A DNA stretch of 64,000 nucleotides, from contig JAETNO010000017.1 of NCBI GenBank assembly GCA_021768245.1, positions 1 to 64,000 on the forward strand, read 5' to 3'. How positions within the stretch are numbered: position 1 is the stretch's first letter; the number at the start of each line of letters is the position of its first letter. The translations under genes were made by a program, and so were the position numbers. Below are positions 5,711-14,825 of this stretch, in pieces. The notes beneath the pieces were generated by a model. It had not been told where the DNA came from and did not search any database. It was given only the letters and a program-made list of their open reading frames with translations. This stretch comes from Bacteroidaceae bacterium. Lineage in GTDB: Bacteria > Bacteroidota > Bacteroidia > Bacteroidales > Muribaculaceae.

Positions 5711-8269
5711 TTAAATCCAGAGCACATAAGCGAAGTCCTGACGGTGGGGGAGGAGCGGGTTGGTAGGATAGAGACGGTAGCTGTAGCGGAACACGCCCGG
5801 GTCGCGGAGCTTGTCGCTTAGCTCGAATGTCACTATGCTGCCTTCCTTGGAAACAACCTTGAACGGCATAGCGCCGATACGGCTTTCCTGATTGTCGTGA
5901 ACCTTGTCGATTACAAGTTCGAGGGCTACATCGTCGGCGAGGCCGTTGGTGTCGATTTTAACCTTGGTGGTGAATTTCTGACCGCTGTGGTTGTTCTGGT
6001 TGAGATCCTCATTGGTCGATACTTCGAGCACCTTGATTCCGTCCCAAGCGGCAGCCACTTTCTGCTTCCATGCTGCGATTTCCTTCGCAATTTTGTCGCT
6101 GTCGGCTGAAAGTTTTTCGAAACGCTTTGCCTCGGGCTGGTAGAAGCGTGCGATATAGTCCTCAATCATGCGCTGCATGGTGTACTGCGGAGCGATGTGG
6201 CCGATAGAACGCTTGATATACTGAATCCATTCGGGAGAATAGCCCTTGGAGTTCTTGGCGAAGTAGAGGGGTATAATCTCGTTTTCGAGCATTGAATAGA
6301 TGGTAGCGGCGTCGAGTTTGTCCTGCTGTCCCTGGTCGGTGAATGTGCGCTTGTCGGTAAGTGCCCAGCCGGCCTTTTCGTCGAGCTTGTAGCCTTCATA
6401 CCACCATCCGTCGAGCACTGAGAAGTTGAGCACGCCGTTCATTTCAGCTTTTTCGCCTGATGTGCCGGATGCCTCGAGAGGACGGGTCGGAGTGTTGAGC
6501 CAGATGTCTACGCCTGTCACGAGACGCTTGGCGACAATCATATTGTAGTCCTCGAGGAAGATAATCTTGCCTTGGAACTGGGGCATGCGTGAGATTTCCA
6601 CGATGCGCTTGATGAGTCCCTGGCCAGCGCCGTCGGCAGGGTGTGCCTTGCCGGAGAAGATGAACTGTACGGGGAACTGCTCGTTGTTGACGATGCGGGC
6701 GAGACGGTCGAGGTCAGTGAAGAGGAGGTGGGCGCGCTTATAAGTGGCGAAGCGGCGAGCGAAGCCGATGATGAGCGCGTTGGGGTTTATTTTTTCAAGA
6801 ATCTTGATTACTGCGGAGGGATCGCCCTGGTTTGCAAGCCATTTTGCCTTGAAATCGCGCTTTACGAAGTTGATGAATTTGTTTTTCATCGTGCAGCGCA
6901 TATTCCAGATTTCCTCGTCTTTAACCTTGAAGATGCCTTCCCAGGCCTTGGGGTCGCTCTGGTGGTAGAATACCTGCTCGCCGAGTTTCTCGGTGTAGAA
7001 TGATTTCCATTCCGACGCGGCCCATGTAGGCATGTGTACACCGTTGGTCACGTAACCCACGTGGCTTTCCTCCCATGAGTAGCCTTTCCATACGCCGGCA
7101 AACATCTTCTTCGATACTTCGCCGTGGAGCCAGCTGACGCCGTTAGCCTCCTGACATGTGTTGAGGGCGAACACGCTCATAGAGAAGCGGTCCTGGCTGT
7201 CGGGATTCTCGCGGCCCATGTTCATGAGGTCCTGCCAAGAGATGCCGAGGCGGCCGGGGAATTCGTTGAGATATTTGTGGGCGAGGCCTTCGTCGAAGTA
7301 GTCGTGGCCTGCGGGTACCGGTGTGTGGACAGTGTAGAGGCTCGACGAGCGCACGAGCTCGAGAGCTGTGTTGAAGTCAAGGCCTTTCTCCACATAGTCT
7401 ACGAGACGCTGGAGGTTGAGAAGTGCCGCATGGCCTTCGTTGGCATGATAGATGGTGTGGTTTACGCCGAGTTTCTTGAGGGCGAGCACACCGCCGATGC
7501 CGAGGAGATATTCCTGCTTGATGCGGTTTTCCCAGTCGCCACCGTAGAGCTGGTGGGTGATGGAGCGGTCAAACTCGCTGTTCATGTCGAAATCGGTGTC
7601 GAGGAGATAGAGCTTCATGCGGCCTACGTTCACTCTCCAGATATGGCTGTAGATTATACGGCCGGGGTAGGGGACTTCGAGAATGACGGGATGGCCGTTT
7701 TCGTCGGTCACCTGCTCGATTGGAAGCTGGTTGAAGTTCTGGGGCTCGTAGTTGGCAATCTGCTGGCCATCCACGCTGAGGCTCTGGGTGAAGTAGCCGT
7801 AGCGGTAAAGGAAGCCGATAGCGGTCATGTCGACACAGGAGTCGGATGCTTCCTTGATATAGTCGCCTGCGAGGACTCCGAGACCGCCTGAATAAATCTT
7901 AAGGCAGTTGCAGAGGCCATATTCCATCGAGAAGTAGGAGACGGAGGGGATGTCCTTGCGCATGGGCTTGGACATATAGTCGTTGAACATGTCGAAGACC
8001 ATCTTGATGCGGTCCATCATTTCGGCGTCGTTCATCACTTCCTCGAGACGGTCGGAGTCGAGCTGCTGGAGGAGCATGACGGGGTTTTCGCCTGTCGCAC
8101 GCCAGAGGTCGGGGTCGAGGTCGCGGAAGAGGTTCTTGGCCGCGCTGTTCCATACCCACCAAAGGTTGCGCGAGAGGGTTTCGAGAGGTTTCAATGCCTC
8201 GGGAAGTACGGACTTGACAGTGATGTCGCGCCATACGGGGGCATTAGTTTTGCTTACAGGCAGTTTCAT
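5711..8269 (-). CDS. glgP: Alpha-glucan (glycogen) phosphorylase
   Basis: An 852-residue phosphorylase of the DUF3417-containing type, which releases glucose 1-phosphate from alpha-1,4-glucans. The N-terminal 120 residues form the DUF3417 module (SRNLWWVWN motif). SYFSMEYG and YSGGLGVLAGD follow. The PLP lysine is Lys607 in GTSGEKAEMNG; most phosphorylases have GTSGMKA or GTGNMKL here, so the Glu beside the lysine is worth noting. It follows the glycogen synthase gene by 75 nt on the same strand and the two probably form an operon for glycogen turnover. The C-terminal 90 residues look like a beta domain specific to this subfamily. Confidence 0.93.
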   Translation of the reverse strand: MKLPVSKTNAPVWRDITVKSVLPEALKPLETLSRNLWWVWNSAAKNLFRDLDPDLWRATGENPVMLLQQLDSDRLEEVMNDAEMMDRIKMVFDMFNDYMSKPMRKDIPSVSYFSMEYGLCNCLKIYSGGLGVLAGDYIKEASDSCVDMTAIGFLYRYGYFTQSLSVDGQQIANYEPQNFNQLPIEQVTDENGHPVILEVPYPGRIIYSHIWRVNVGRMKLYLLDTDFDMNSEFDRSITHQLYGGDWENRIKQEYLLGIGGVLALKKLGVNHTIYHANEGHAALLNLQRLVDYVEKGLDFNTALELVRSSSLYTVHTPVPAGHDYFDEGLAHKYLNEFPGRLGISWQDLMNMGRENPDSQDRFSMSVFALNTCQEANGVSWLHGEVSKKMFAGVWKGYSWEESHVGYVTNGVHMPTWAASEWKSFYTEKLGEQVFYHQSDPKAWEGIFKVKDEEIWNMRCTMKNKFINFVKRDFKAKWLANQGDPSAVIKILEKINPNALIIGFARRFATYKRAHLLFTDLDRLARIVNNEQFPVQFIFSGKAHPADGAGQGLIKRIVEISRMPQFQGKIIFLEDYNMIVAKRLVTGVDIWLNTPTRPLEASGTSGEKAEMNGVLNFSVLDGWWYEGYKLDEKAGWALTDKRTFTDQGQQDKLDAATIYSMLENEIIPLYFAKNSKGYSPEWIQYIKRSIGHIAPQYTMQRMIEDYIARFYQPEAKRFEKLSADSDKIAKEIAAWKQKVAAAWDGIKVLEVSTNEDLNQNNHSGQKFTTKVKIDTNGLADDVALELVIDKVHDNQESRIGAMPFKVVSKEGSIVTFELSDKLRDPGVFRYSYRLYPTNPLLPHRQDFAYVLWI

Positions 8270-8344
8270 ATTTTTCAGTGAATTGTTGTTTTTGTTTTGT
8301 CTTTGTTTATAAAGGTTTTATTGTGTGGTCAGGAAAGAGATTGA

Positions 8345-10072
8345 CTATTTCGAAGACTTTTTCATGCGGTCGAGCGCTTTGGAGAGCGCGATTGCGTAGG
8401 CTTCGTCATAGTATTTTATAAATTTCGCCCACGAGGCTTCCGATGCGGTGTGCATGGCGGCCTTGCGGATTTTCTTTGTCTCTTTTTCGCCGACGCATGT
8501 GAGATATTCGATGGCATGCGCGGTGTTGTCGGTCACTCCCTTGTAGTTGGAGTCGCCACGGCCTATGACGTTGACACCGCACTCGTCAAAGTAGTTCTCA
8601 AATTCTTTGAGCACCCACTGGCCGAAGCCTGAGAGCGAGGTGGTGACTGTCGGCACTCCGAAAGCGATACTTTCGAGAGGTGTATATCCCCAGGGTTCGT
8701 AGTAAGAGGGGAAGACGGAGGCGTCGGCTCCCGGGAGGAGATCATAGTAGGTGGCGTTGAAAATGCCGTCGGCTCCGTTGAGGTAGCATGGCACATATAT
8801 TACCGTCACGCGTGAATCGAGACCGGCGAATCCGAGCTGGTGTATGCGGCAGTTGACCGCGTCGCTGTCGGGATTGTTGAGCCAGTGGGTGATAACGGGG
8901 TCGGGTAGCGGAGCCTGCTGCTCTTCAAAAGGCTTGCCGTCCATTGTCGCCATGCGTTGTTCGAGGTCGGTGCGTGCTTCCTTGGGCCAGGCGGGCACCA
9001 TCACATAGGCGAGCACGTTGCGGCACAGCTGACAACGGCGCAGTTCATCGGCCATATCAAGGAAGAGGTCGAGGCCCTTGTTGCGGTATTCGCAGCGTCC
9101 GCTGGTTATTACCACAAAGGTGTTGTCGTCAAAACGTTTTCCGGTGAGGGCCGATGCGGCGGTGAGCATCTTCGCGCGTGCTGCACTGCGTGCTGCGGGA
9201 AGTTTCGAAGCCACAGGCACGAAGTTTTTCTCAAAGCCGTTGGGGGTCACCACATCGGGGCGACGTTCAAGCAGTTGCTCGCACTCCACAGCGGTGATTT
9301 CGCTGACCGTAGTGAAAGCGTCGGCTGCATGGGCGGCTTCCTTTTCAAGCGAGTGTTTGGCCTCCATGTTGAGCTCACGGGCCATCTGGTCGCCATTGTA
9401 GCCTTTAATATAGTCATAGAGAGGCTTGTTGTTGCCACATATGCTCCTACCTATGCTGGTGGCATGGGTGGTGAATACGGTGGCTACCTGCGGAAGCTTC
9501 CATTTGACATAGAGCAAGCCCATGCCGGTGGTCCATTCATCGAAATGGGCCACTATGCGCGGTTTGCGCTTGGGACCACGCTTCCCGGGAGTCGCTTCAG
9601 GAAGCCCGAAGCCGCTTTCAACAATAGATTCGATAACGATGCCGGAGGCGTGGGCGAAGGCGCAGCCTTCATCATAGTCGCCGTAGGCATGGAGGGAGTC
9701 AACGCCGAAGCGCTGCCACATTTCTCCGTAGAATTCATCCTTTACGGCATACATGCCGTCAAACTTTACAAGCACTGCAATCGGACGTCCTGGAACTTCC
9801 CATCGTCCGACTCTTACGCTAACACCATCAGGAAGTTTTGCTCCACGAGCCCAGTCTGAGAGACCGGTGACGTTACATTCGGAGAACCAAGGCGACGGAT
9901 TTTCGTCAGTCCATACGTCAGGGCCTATGAATATTACCTTGTCCTTGAATTGCTTCTGAAGGGTTTTGGCCTTGGTGGACAGGACGGTGTAAATACCACC
10001 GATCTTGTTGCAAACCTCCCAGCTAACCTCGAAGAGAAGGTCTACCTGTGGCGTAGCAGGGGTATTGTCCAT
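8345..10072 (-). CDS. GT3-type glycogen synthase
   Basis: A 575-residue glycogen synthase of the GT3 (animal and fungal) type rather than the bacterial GlgA (GT5) type. The N-terminal EVSWEVCNKIGGIYTVLS is the GT3 hallmark, and the C-terminal half holds the E-x7-E motif EPWGYTPLE inside YYEPWGYTPLESIAFG. It adds glucose, usually from UDP-glucose in this family, to alpha-1,4-glucan. It is the first gene of a two-gene unit with the phosphorylase. GT3 enzymes are known in Bacteroidota, so this fits the host. The donor nucleotide and any allosteric control cannot be read from the sequence. Confidence 0.9.
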   Translation of the reverse strand: MDNTPATPQVDLLFEVSWEVCNKIGGIYTVLSTKAKTLQKQFKDKVIFIGPDVWTDENPSPWFSECNVTGLSDWARGAKLPDGVSVRVGRWEVPGRPIAVLVKFDGMYAVKDEFYGEMWQRFGVDSLHAYGDYDEGCAFAHASGIVIESIVESGFGLPEATPGKRGPKRKPRIVAHFDEWTTGMGLLYVKWKLPQVATVFTTHATSIGRSICGNNKPLYDYIKGYNGDQMARELNMEAKHSLEKEAAHAADAFTTVSEITAVECEQLLERRPDVVTPNGFEKNFVPVASKLPAARSAARAKMLTAASALTGKRFDDNTFVVITSGRCEYRNKGLDLFLDMADELRRCQLCRNVLAYVMVPAWPKEARTDLEQRMATMDGKPFEEQQAPLPDPVITHWLNNPDSDAVNCRIHQLGFAGLDSRVTVIYVPCYLNGADGIFNATYYDLLPGADASVFPSYYEPWGYTPLESIAFGVPTVTTSLSGFGQWVLKEFENYFDECGVNVIGRGDSNYKGVTDNTAHAIEYLTCVGEKETKKIRKAAMHTASEASWAKFIKYYDEAYAIALSKALDRMKKSSK

Positions 10073-10100
10073 TCTAAATTCAATTTTCGATTTCAGAGCG

Positions 10101-10108
10101 CAAAGTTA
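10101..10108 (-). promoter_or_regulatory. -7 box upstream of glycogen synthase
   Basis: On the minus strand TAACTTTG (10108 down to 10101) lies 29 nt before the start codon. The -33 element is poor, so only the -7 half is supported. Confidence 0.45.
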
Positions 10109-10139
10109 ATCAAATTTTTTTTAATATCAGTCAGATAGC

Positions 10140-10169
10140 TTGAAATCATAAGAAAAATAGCTAAATTTG
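10140..10169 (+). promoter_or_regulatory. Promoter of the GH28 gene
   Basis: TTG (10140-10142), 19 nt, TAAATTTG (10162-10169). The predicted leader is about 145 nt and contains two mutually overlapping hairpins: ACCGGC / GCCGGT (10187-10192 with 10212-10217) and GGCCT / AGGCC (10190-10194 with 10201-10205). Confidence 0.6.
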
Positions 10170-10318
10170 TCACCACTTTACTACAGACCGGCCTTTCGGG
10201 AGGCCACTCCTGCCGGTAAAATTTTGAAGGTCTGTGCGGATAGAGCCATCATGCGTTTCTAAATCAGTCGATTCATCATTTTTTTATTAAATTAATAAGT
10301 TATATTCAAGTTTTAACC

Positions 10319-11779
10319 ATGAAAAAAACTGCAATTGCTTTAATGCTCCTGTTAGGGCTTGGCACGGCCAGTGCCGGCGCCGCCGACAAGGGCAAGAGCG
10401 CGGCAGAAGATGCTGCAAGGGCTTGGGCCGAGCTTTACCCCGCCGTCGAACAGAACATCAAGGCCCCGACTTTCCGTGAGAAAGATTACCCTATTTTCAA
10501 GTACGGCAAGAAATCCAAGACCAAGGGCTATCTCTATACCCAGCTCATCAACAAGGTGATAAACCGCTGTTCCCGCGAGGGTGGCGGCAGGGTTGTGATT
10601 CCCGCAGGCACATGGCTTACCGGCCCGATTACTCTCAAGAGCAATGTCAATCTCCATCTCGAAGAGGGAGCCGTGTTGCTTTTCACTTCCGACCTTAAGG
10701 AATATCCGCTCGTGCGCACCCGCTGGGAGGGTATGGACTGCTACAATTATCAGCCTATGATTTACGCCTATGAGCAGGAGAATATCGCTATCACAGGCAA
10801 GGGTACTATCGACGGCGGTGCCGAAAGGGCTAACTGGTGGCGCATGTGTGGCGCGACCAAATATGGCTGGGAGGATGGCAAAGGCATCATCTCGCAGCGT
10901 ATAGGCCGTCCGATTCTTCAGGAATGGAATGAGAAGGGCGTCCCCGTTGAGGAACGCAAGATGGGCGACGGCTACGGCATGCGCGTGCAGTTGGTCAACC
11001 CCGTGAAGTGCAAGAATGTGCTTATCGAGGGTGTCACCATGCTCCGCTCTCCCTTCTGGGTTATCCATCCGCTGCTCTGCGAGAATCTTACTGTCCGTGG
11101 CGTTCATATCCAGAATGACGGCCCCAACGGCGACGGCTGTGACCCCGAATCGTGCAAGAATGTGCTCATCGAGGACTGCTTCTTCGATACAGGCGACGAC
11201 TGCATCGCAATCAAGAGTGGCCGTAACCGCGACGGACGCGAGGCCAACATCCCGTCGGAGAATATCATAGTGCGCAACTGCAAGATGAAAAACGGTCATG
11301 GCGGCGTTGTAGTAGGCTCTGAAATCTCAGGTGGCTACCGCACTCTCTTCGTTGAGAACTGTCAGATGGACAGCCCCGACCTCGACCGTGTGATCCGCAT
11401 CAAGACCAACAACTGCCGCGGAGGTGTCATTGAGAACATCTATGTGCGCAACGTTGAAGTTGGCCAGTGTCGCGAGGCGGTGCTTAAAATCAACCTCGTC
11501 TATGAGCAGCGCGAGAAATGCCAGCGCGATTTCTATCCTACAGTGCGCAATGTGTTCCTCGACAATGTCAACTGCAACAAGAGCAAGTATGGCGTGAAGA
11601 TTGACGGTTTCGACGACCGTTGCAACGTCTACAATATCGAGTGCAAGAATTCAAACTGGAGCGGTGTGACCGACGGCGCTCTCTCGCTCACCGGCGAGGC
11701 TAAGGATGTCCGTCTCACCAATGTGAACATCACGAAGAGCACTACCGGCGAGAAAATCGAAGCTCCCGAACCTTTCTAA
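10319..11779 (+). CDS. Secreted GH28 polygalacturonase-family hydrolase
   Basis: A 486-residue protein with a signal peptide (MKKTAIALMLLLGLGTASAG) and a right-handed beta-helix of the glycoside hydrolase 28 family. The catalytic signature is complete: NGDGCD (270-275), GDDC (292-295), GHGG with His327, and RIK (360-362). The family cleaves galacturonan or rhamnogalacturonan backbones in pectin, by endo or exo action. No lipobox is seen, so periplasmic or secreted. It stands alone and converges on the susCDEF operon, separated by nested inverted repeats. It may be a stray pectin enzyme; exact substrate unknown. Confidence 0.9.
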   Translation: MKKTAIALMLLLGLGTASAGAADKGKSAAEDAARAWAELYPAVEQNIKAPTFREKDYPIFKYGKKSKTKGYLYTQLINKVINRCSREGGGRVVIPAGTWLTGPITLKSNVNLHLEEGAVLLFTSDLKEYPLVRTRWEGMDCYNYQPMIYAYEQENIAITGKGTIDGGAERANWWRMCGATKYGWEDGKGIISQRIGRPILQEWNEKGVPVEERKMGDGYGMRVQLVNPVKCKNVLIEGVTMLRSPFWVIHPLLCENLTVRGVHIQNDGPNGDGCDPESCKNVLIEDCFFDTGDDCIAIKSGRNRDGREANIPSENIIVRNCKMKNGHGGVVVGSEISGGYRTLFVENCQMDSPDLDRVIRIKTNNCRGGVIENIYVRNVEVGQCREAVLKINLVYEQREKCQRDFYPTVRNVFLDNVNCNKSKYGVKIDGFDDRCNVYNIECKNSNWSGVTDGALSLTGEAKDVRLTNVNITKSTTGEKIEAPEPF

Positions 11780-11966
11780 AAAGGAGTACAGAAATTCTGA
11801 AAATTAGGTACATAAATTCAGAAATGGCATAAATAACAGATTAATTTAACGACGGATTAATTTGTAGATAAAGGGCACAGAATGTACATAACGAACATAA
11901 ATTATGTCTCTTATGTACATTCTGTGCCTGTTATTTATGCTATTTCTGAATTTCTGTACCCTTTTT
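11778..11966. repeat. Nested inverted repeats between convergent genes
   Basis: Three concentric sets of arms. Innermost: a perfect 18-bp pair, GGCACAGAATGTACATAA at 11874-11891 and its complement at 11911-11928. Middle: 26-bp arms at 11814-11839 and 11928-11953 with one mismatch. Outer: 11778-11797 with 11948-11966. The left side holds an extra segment of about 20 nt, an imperfect copy of the neighbouring AGTACAGAAATTC stretch, so it looks partly duplicated. It starts within the GH28 stop codon. Bidirectional terminator, or remnant of a palindromic mobile repeat. Confidence 0.65.
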
Positions 11967-11988
11967 ATAACATCTGTGATATAATATG

Positions 11989-12027
11989 GCCGCCCGGTCA
12001 ATCCTCGAGAGGATTTGGCCGGGCGGC
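11989..12027 (-). terminator. GC-rich terminator of the susCDEF operon
   Basis: Arms GCCGCCCGGTC (11989-11999) and GGCCGGGCGGC (12017-12027), one G-T wobble, with inner pairs ATCCTC / GAGGAT closing the stem. It lies 27 bp after the last gene of the minus-strand operon. Confidence 0.7.
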
Positions 12028-12053
12028 GCTTCAGATTGAAATAAAGGGGCTGA

Positions 12054-13505
12054 TTACTGCTTGGTGAAGCTGATGGTATAGGGGAGAGATGCGAGGTTGA
12101 GTGTCACGAGATATTTGCCTTCACCGGGTGAGGGGATGTTGCCACCCTTGAAGATGAGGTCGTCGTTAGAACCGCCGAAGTCGATATCCCATGCGTCGTT
12201 GGCGCGAATCTTGTATTCACCGCCCTTCATGTCGACAGTGGCAGTCCATGTCAGGTTGTCGGCTGAAGGAGTGAGGGCCGTGCTTGCGTCCCATCCACCG
12301 GGGGTTGCATCACCGATAAGGCCGAGCGTGGTGACGTTGGTCAGCGAGTAGGTGAGGGCAGCGATGTTTGCGTTAGCCCAGTAGAGGCCGTTGACAGTCA
12401 CCGGGATATTGCCAGCACTGCCGTCGGTGGTTAGTTTGCCGTCTTCTGCATATCCATAGTTGGTATGATTCCAATCAGGAGCGGAAGTGAACTTGAACTC
12501 ATTCTCGATATTCACGAACCCTTGGTAGGTGGTATAGTTGTCGGTATACAGCATCTGTGAGGTAGCCGGAGACCAATTATTGGACGGACCGGGAGTGTAA
12601 AGATTCTTGATGGCAAGCTTGCAGGAATACTCGTAGAGTCCGAGGTCGTCGGCTTTCACATTGACAGTGAATAGGTGAGTATTGTCCTCGCGAACGATAG
12701 CGAAGGAGCCGAGAGTGGAATCTTTGAAGAATCCTTCGGCGTCTTCGGCATGCTCGCTATCGGCTGGAGCAAGTACCAAGCCGGTGCCGGCTACGAGGGT
12801 CGACTGCGGAACAACTGCCCATTCAAAGCCGGCAGCGGCTTCTGCAGCGGAGATGTCGTAGGTGCATGTGAAGACGGGGTCGTCGTAGGGGCTGATGCCA
12901 CTGTTGTGCATCTCGATGGCTTTGGCAGCATCAATAGCGCCATCTGTCGGAGTGCCGATGAGATAATACTTCTCCTCGACAGTGAAATCGGGAGCGAAAG
13001 GCTTCATAGAGGCCGTCATCTGGCCGTAGTAGGTGTCGGTGCCACCTATGCGGAAATGGGATGTTGCATTTTTTGCGTAAGCCTTGAAGCGGATATAGGT
13101 CGTGCGAGCTGCAGGGTCAATGGTGTTAAGGGCTTCATGATAGATAGCCTCAAGCACATCGGGATTGGCAGTAATGGTGTTGCCGTCCATGACTGTCTCG
13201 AAATCCTTGGCATTGTTGAAGGCTTCGGATGCAGCCATCTGACCGATGAAATAGAAGTCATAATCTTCTTCAAGTCCATCGAAAGAGAGTACTTCCGCAA
13301 GTCTTACCATGCCGTCGGTTGCAATGACAGCCGGGAGGTCTATGGTAGCTGTGCCGGCTACATTTGAAAGCTGAAGTTCTGGAGCTTCGAGCACGGGTTC
13401 CTGGGGATTTGACTGGCCCGGAGGATTGGGAAAGTCGAAATCGTTGTCGCAGGATGCAAGGCCAAGCCCGAAAGCGAGTATGCTGAATAATGCGAATTTT
13501 TTCAT
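12054..13505 (-). CDS. SusF-like surface glycan-binding lipoprotein
   Basis: A 483-residue lipoprotein; the signal peptide ends at the lipobox LASC, followed by DNDFDFPNP, an acidic stretch typical of export to the cell surface in Bacteroidota. The rest consists of SusE/SusF-type beta modules: an N-terminal Ig-like domain (about 45-165) and modules starting near YYLIGTPTDG, LYTPGPSNNW and LGLIGDATPGGWD. The last ends with a WDIDFGGSND glycan-binding-like stretch. Known SusE and SusF bind starch without cleaving it. It is the last gene of the operon, 21 nt after the SusE-like gene. The glycan bound here is unknown. Confidence 0.82.
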   Translation of the reverse strand: MKKFALFSILAFGLGLASCDNDFDFPNPPGQSNPQEPVLEAPELQLSNVAGTATIDLPAVIATDGMVRLAEVLSFDGLEEDYDFYFIGQMAASEAFNNAKDFETVMDGNTITANPDVLEAIYHEALNTIDPAARTTYIRFKAYAKNATSHFRIGGTDTYYGQMTASMKPFAPDFTVEEKYYLIGTPTDGAIDAAKAIEMHNSGISPYDDPVFTCTYDISAAEAAAGFEWAVVPQSTLVAGTGLVLAPADSEHAEDAEGFFKDSTLGSFAIVREDNTHLFTVNVKADDLGLYEYSCKLAIKNLYTPGPSNNWSPATSQMLYTDNYTTYQGFVNIENEFKFTSAPDWNHTNYGYAEDGKLTTDGSAGNIPVTVNGLYWANANIAALTYSLTNVTTLGLIGDATPGGWDASTALTPSADNLTWTATVDMKGGEYKIRANDAWDIDFGGSNDDLIFKGGNIPSPGEGKYLVTLNLASLPYTISFTKQ

Positions 13506-13526
13506 TTTCGTGATTGTTGTTTAAAA

Positions 13527-14807
13527 TTATTCTGCAGCTGTAATAGTTAAGGTTGCCGGTTCGGCCTTAGTGTCAAGAGTGAAGGTGAGTTTGCCTCCCG
13601 TCCAGTTTATGTTCCAGCAGCCTTCGCCAGTAGCGCATTTCATCGGGCTGCCAAGTGTAACGGTTTCGTTCTGACCTCCATTGTCAGATGCATAAGGCGT
13701 ATTTCCCCATCCGGTCAGTTTCGGGTAAATGCGGAAATAGCAGTCTGCAGCAGCGATATCAAGGGTGTTGGTATAAATGCCGCTGTCGTCCTTACATACA
13801 AGACGCCAGTCCTCGAAATGTGAAGCATTGGCTTCGCTCGGTTCAGTCCAGCCTTTTCCGAAATCGCCTACGAGGTAAACGTAGCTTTCCTTGGCGAATT
13901 TGCCAAGTTTGGCGGTGACAACGGGATTCTTGGGGTCTGTGAGGTCAATCTTGAAGGTCACGTCGCCACCTCCCCATGTTTCACCATCAGTTACCCAGCT
14001 ACCCTTACCGAGAACTGCATTGAGATTGGTTTCGGTAGCTGTGAAGTTGATGGGCTGATTGTGGTCGGGATTTGTAGAAGAACCGATTGAGGATTTGTCC
14101 CATCCGTCGAGCTTGCTGTAGAATCGGAAATATTGTTCGCCTTCGGGTATGTCAAGGGAGCCTTCGTAGATTTTGGTGCCTACGCCGGTTTCGATAATGC
14201 TCCATTTCGCATATGTATCGGCAGCATCGGCATTTGGCTCTGCCCAGTCTGTGCATGAGCCTACAAGATAAACGTAACCGGGCACTTGCGGGAAGGGATT
14301 ATAAAGCTGCACTTCATTGAGGACGATATTGTTTGACACACATTCGCTTGAAGCGACTCCTGAAATCCAGGCATGCGCACGCATGGTGACCTTGACAGGG
14401 GCTAAACCGGCTTCGGGATAGTCTGCGAATCCGTTTAAGCCTTTAAGCTTACAGATAGCTTCATCGAGAGCATTGGCGTCGAGATTAATCTTGGCCTGGG
14501 TAGGTTCGTTGGGAGTAAGGGTGAGATAGTTGGCTGCCTCCTCTTCGGTAGCTTCCTTGAACTCCTCGTCGAGAGTCACATCGACAGAATAGTTTGTGAT
14601 AACGGCCACTCCATAGTCAGGCTGGGAGGTGGTGAGGTTGACTGTCCCGCCGTTTTCGAGCACATAGAGCTGATTGGCCATCGGGGGAGTGTTGAGCACG
14701 AAGGTTGCGGGATCGGGAGCGTAGTATACAGGCTCCTTGTCCGCCTCACACGATGTGAAAGCAAAGGCGGCTACCGCAAGAGATGCTAAAATATATAACT
14801 TTTTCAT
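13527..14807 (-). CDS. SusE-like glycan-binding lipoprotein with duplicated module
   Basis: A 426-residue lipoprotein (lipobox FTSC followed by EADKEP). An N-terminal SusE Ig-like domain spans about 25-175. Two similar modules follow: one starting YVYLVGSCTDWAEP with FRFYSKLDGW, and one starting YVYLVGDFGKGWTEP with FRIYPKLTGW. They are clearly an internal duplication. The conserved Trp and Tyr residues in both are likely sugar-stacking positions. It lies 18 nt after susD and 21 nt before the SusF-like gene. Surface glycan capture is known for the family; the ligand is not predictable. Confidence 0.85.
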   Translation of the reverse strand: MKKLYILASLAVAAFAFTSCEADKEPVYYAPDPATFVLNTPPMANQLYVLENGGTVNLTTSQPDYGVAVITNYSVDVTLDEEFKEATEEEAANYLTLTPNEPTQAKINLDANALDEAICKLKGLNGFADYPEAGLAPVKVTMRAHAWISGVASSECVSNNIVLNEVQLYNPFPQVPGYVYLVGSCTDWAEPNADAADTYAKWSIIETGVGTKIYEGSLDIPEGEQYFRFYSKLDGWDKSSIGSSTNPDHNQPINFTATETNLNAVLGKGSWVTDGETWGGGDVTFKIDLTDPKNPVVTAKLGKFAKESYVYLVGDFGKGWTEPSEANASHFEDWRLVCKDDSGIYTNTLDIAAADCYFRIYPKLTGWGNTPYASDNGGQNETVTLGSPMKCATGEGCWNINWTGGKLTFTLDTKAEPATLTITAAE

Positions 14808-14825
14808 TGGTTTTAAATTTTAAAC

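Noticed and set aside
7124..7891. Long open frame antisense to the glycogen phosphorylase gene
   Set aside because: It runs wholly inside a well-supported gene, has no family features and reflects codon bias of the true strand.
8957..9859. 300-codon frame antisense to the glycogen synthase gene
   Set aside because: The GT3 motifs on the minus strand are unambiguous; the opposing frame is a shadow.
10352..11299. 315-codon frame antisense to the GH28 gene
   Set aside because: The GH28 catalytic motifs and signal peptide are on the plus strand; the antisense frame has no recognisable domain.
11882..12067. Short plus-strand frame between GH28 and the SusF-like gene
   Set aside because: It consists mainly of the arms of the inverted repeats and the operon terminator.
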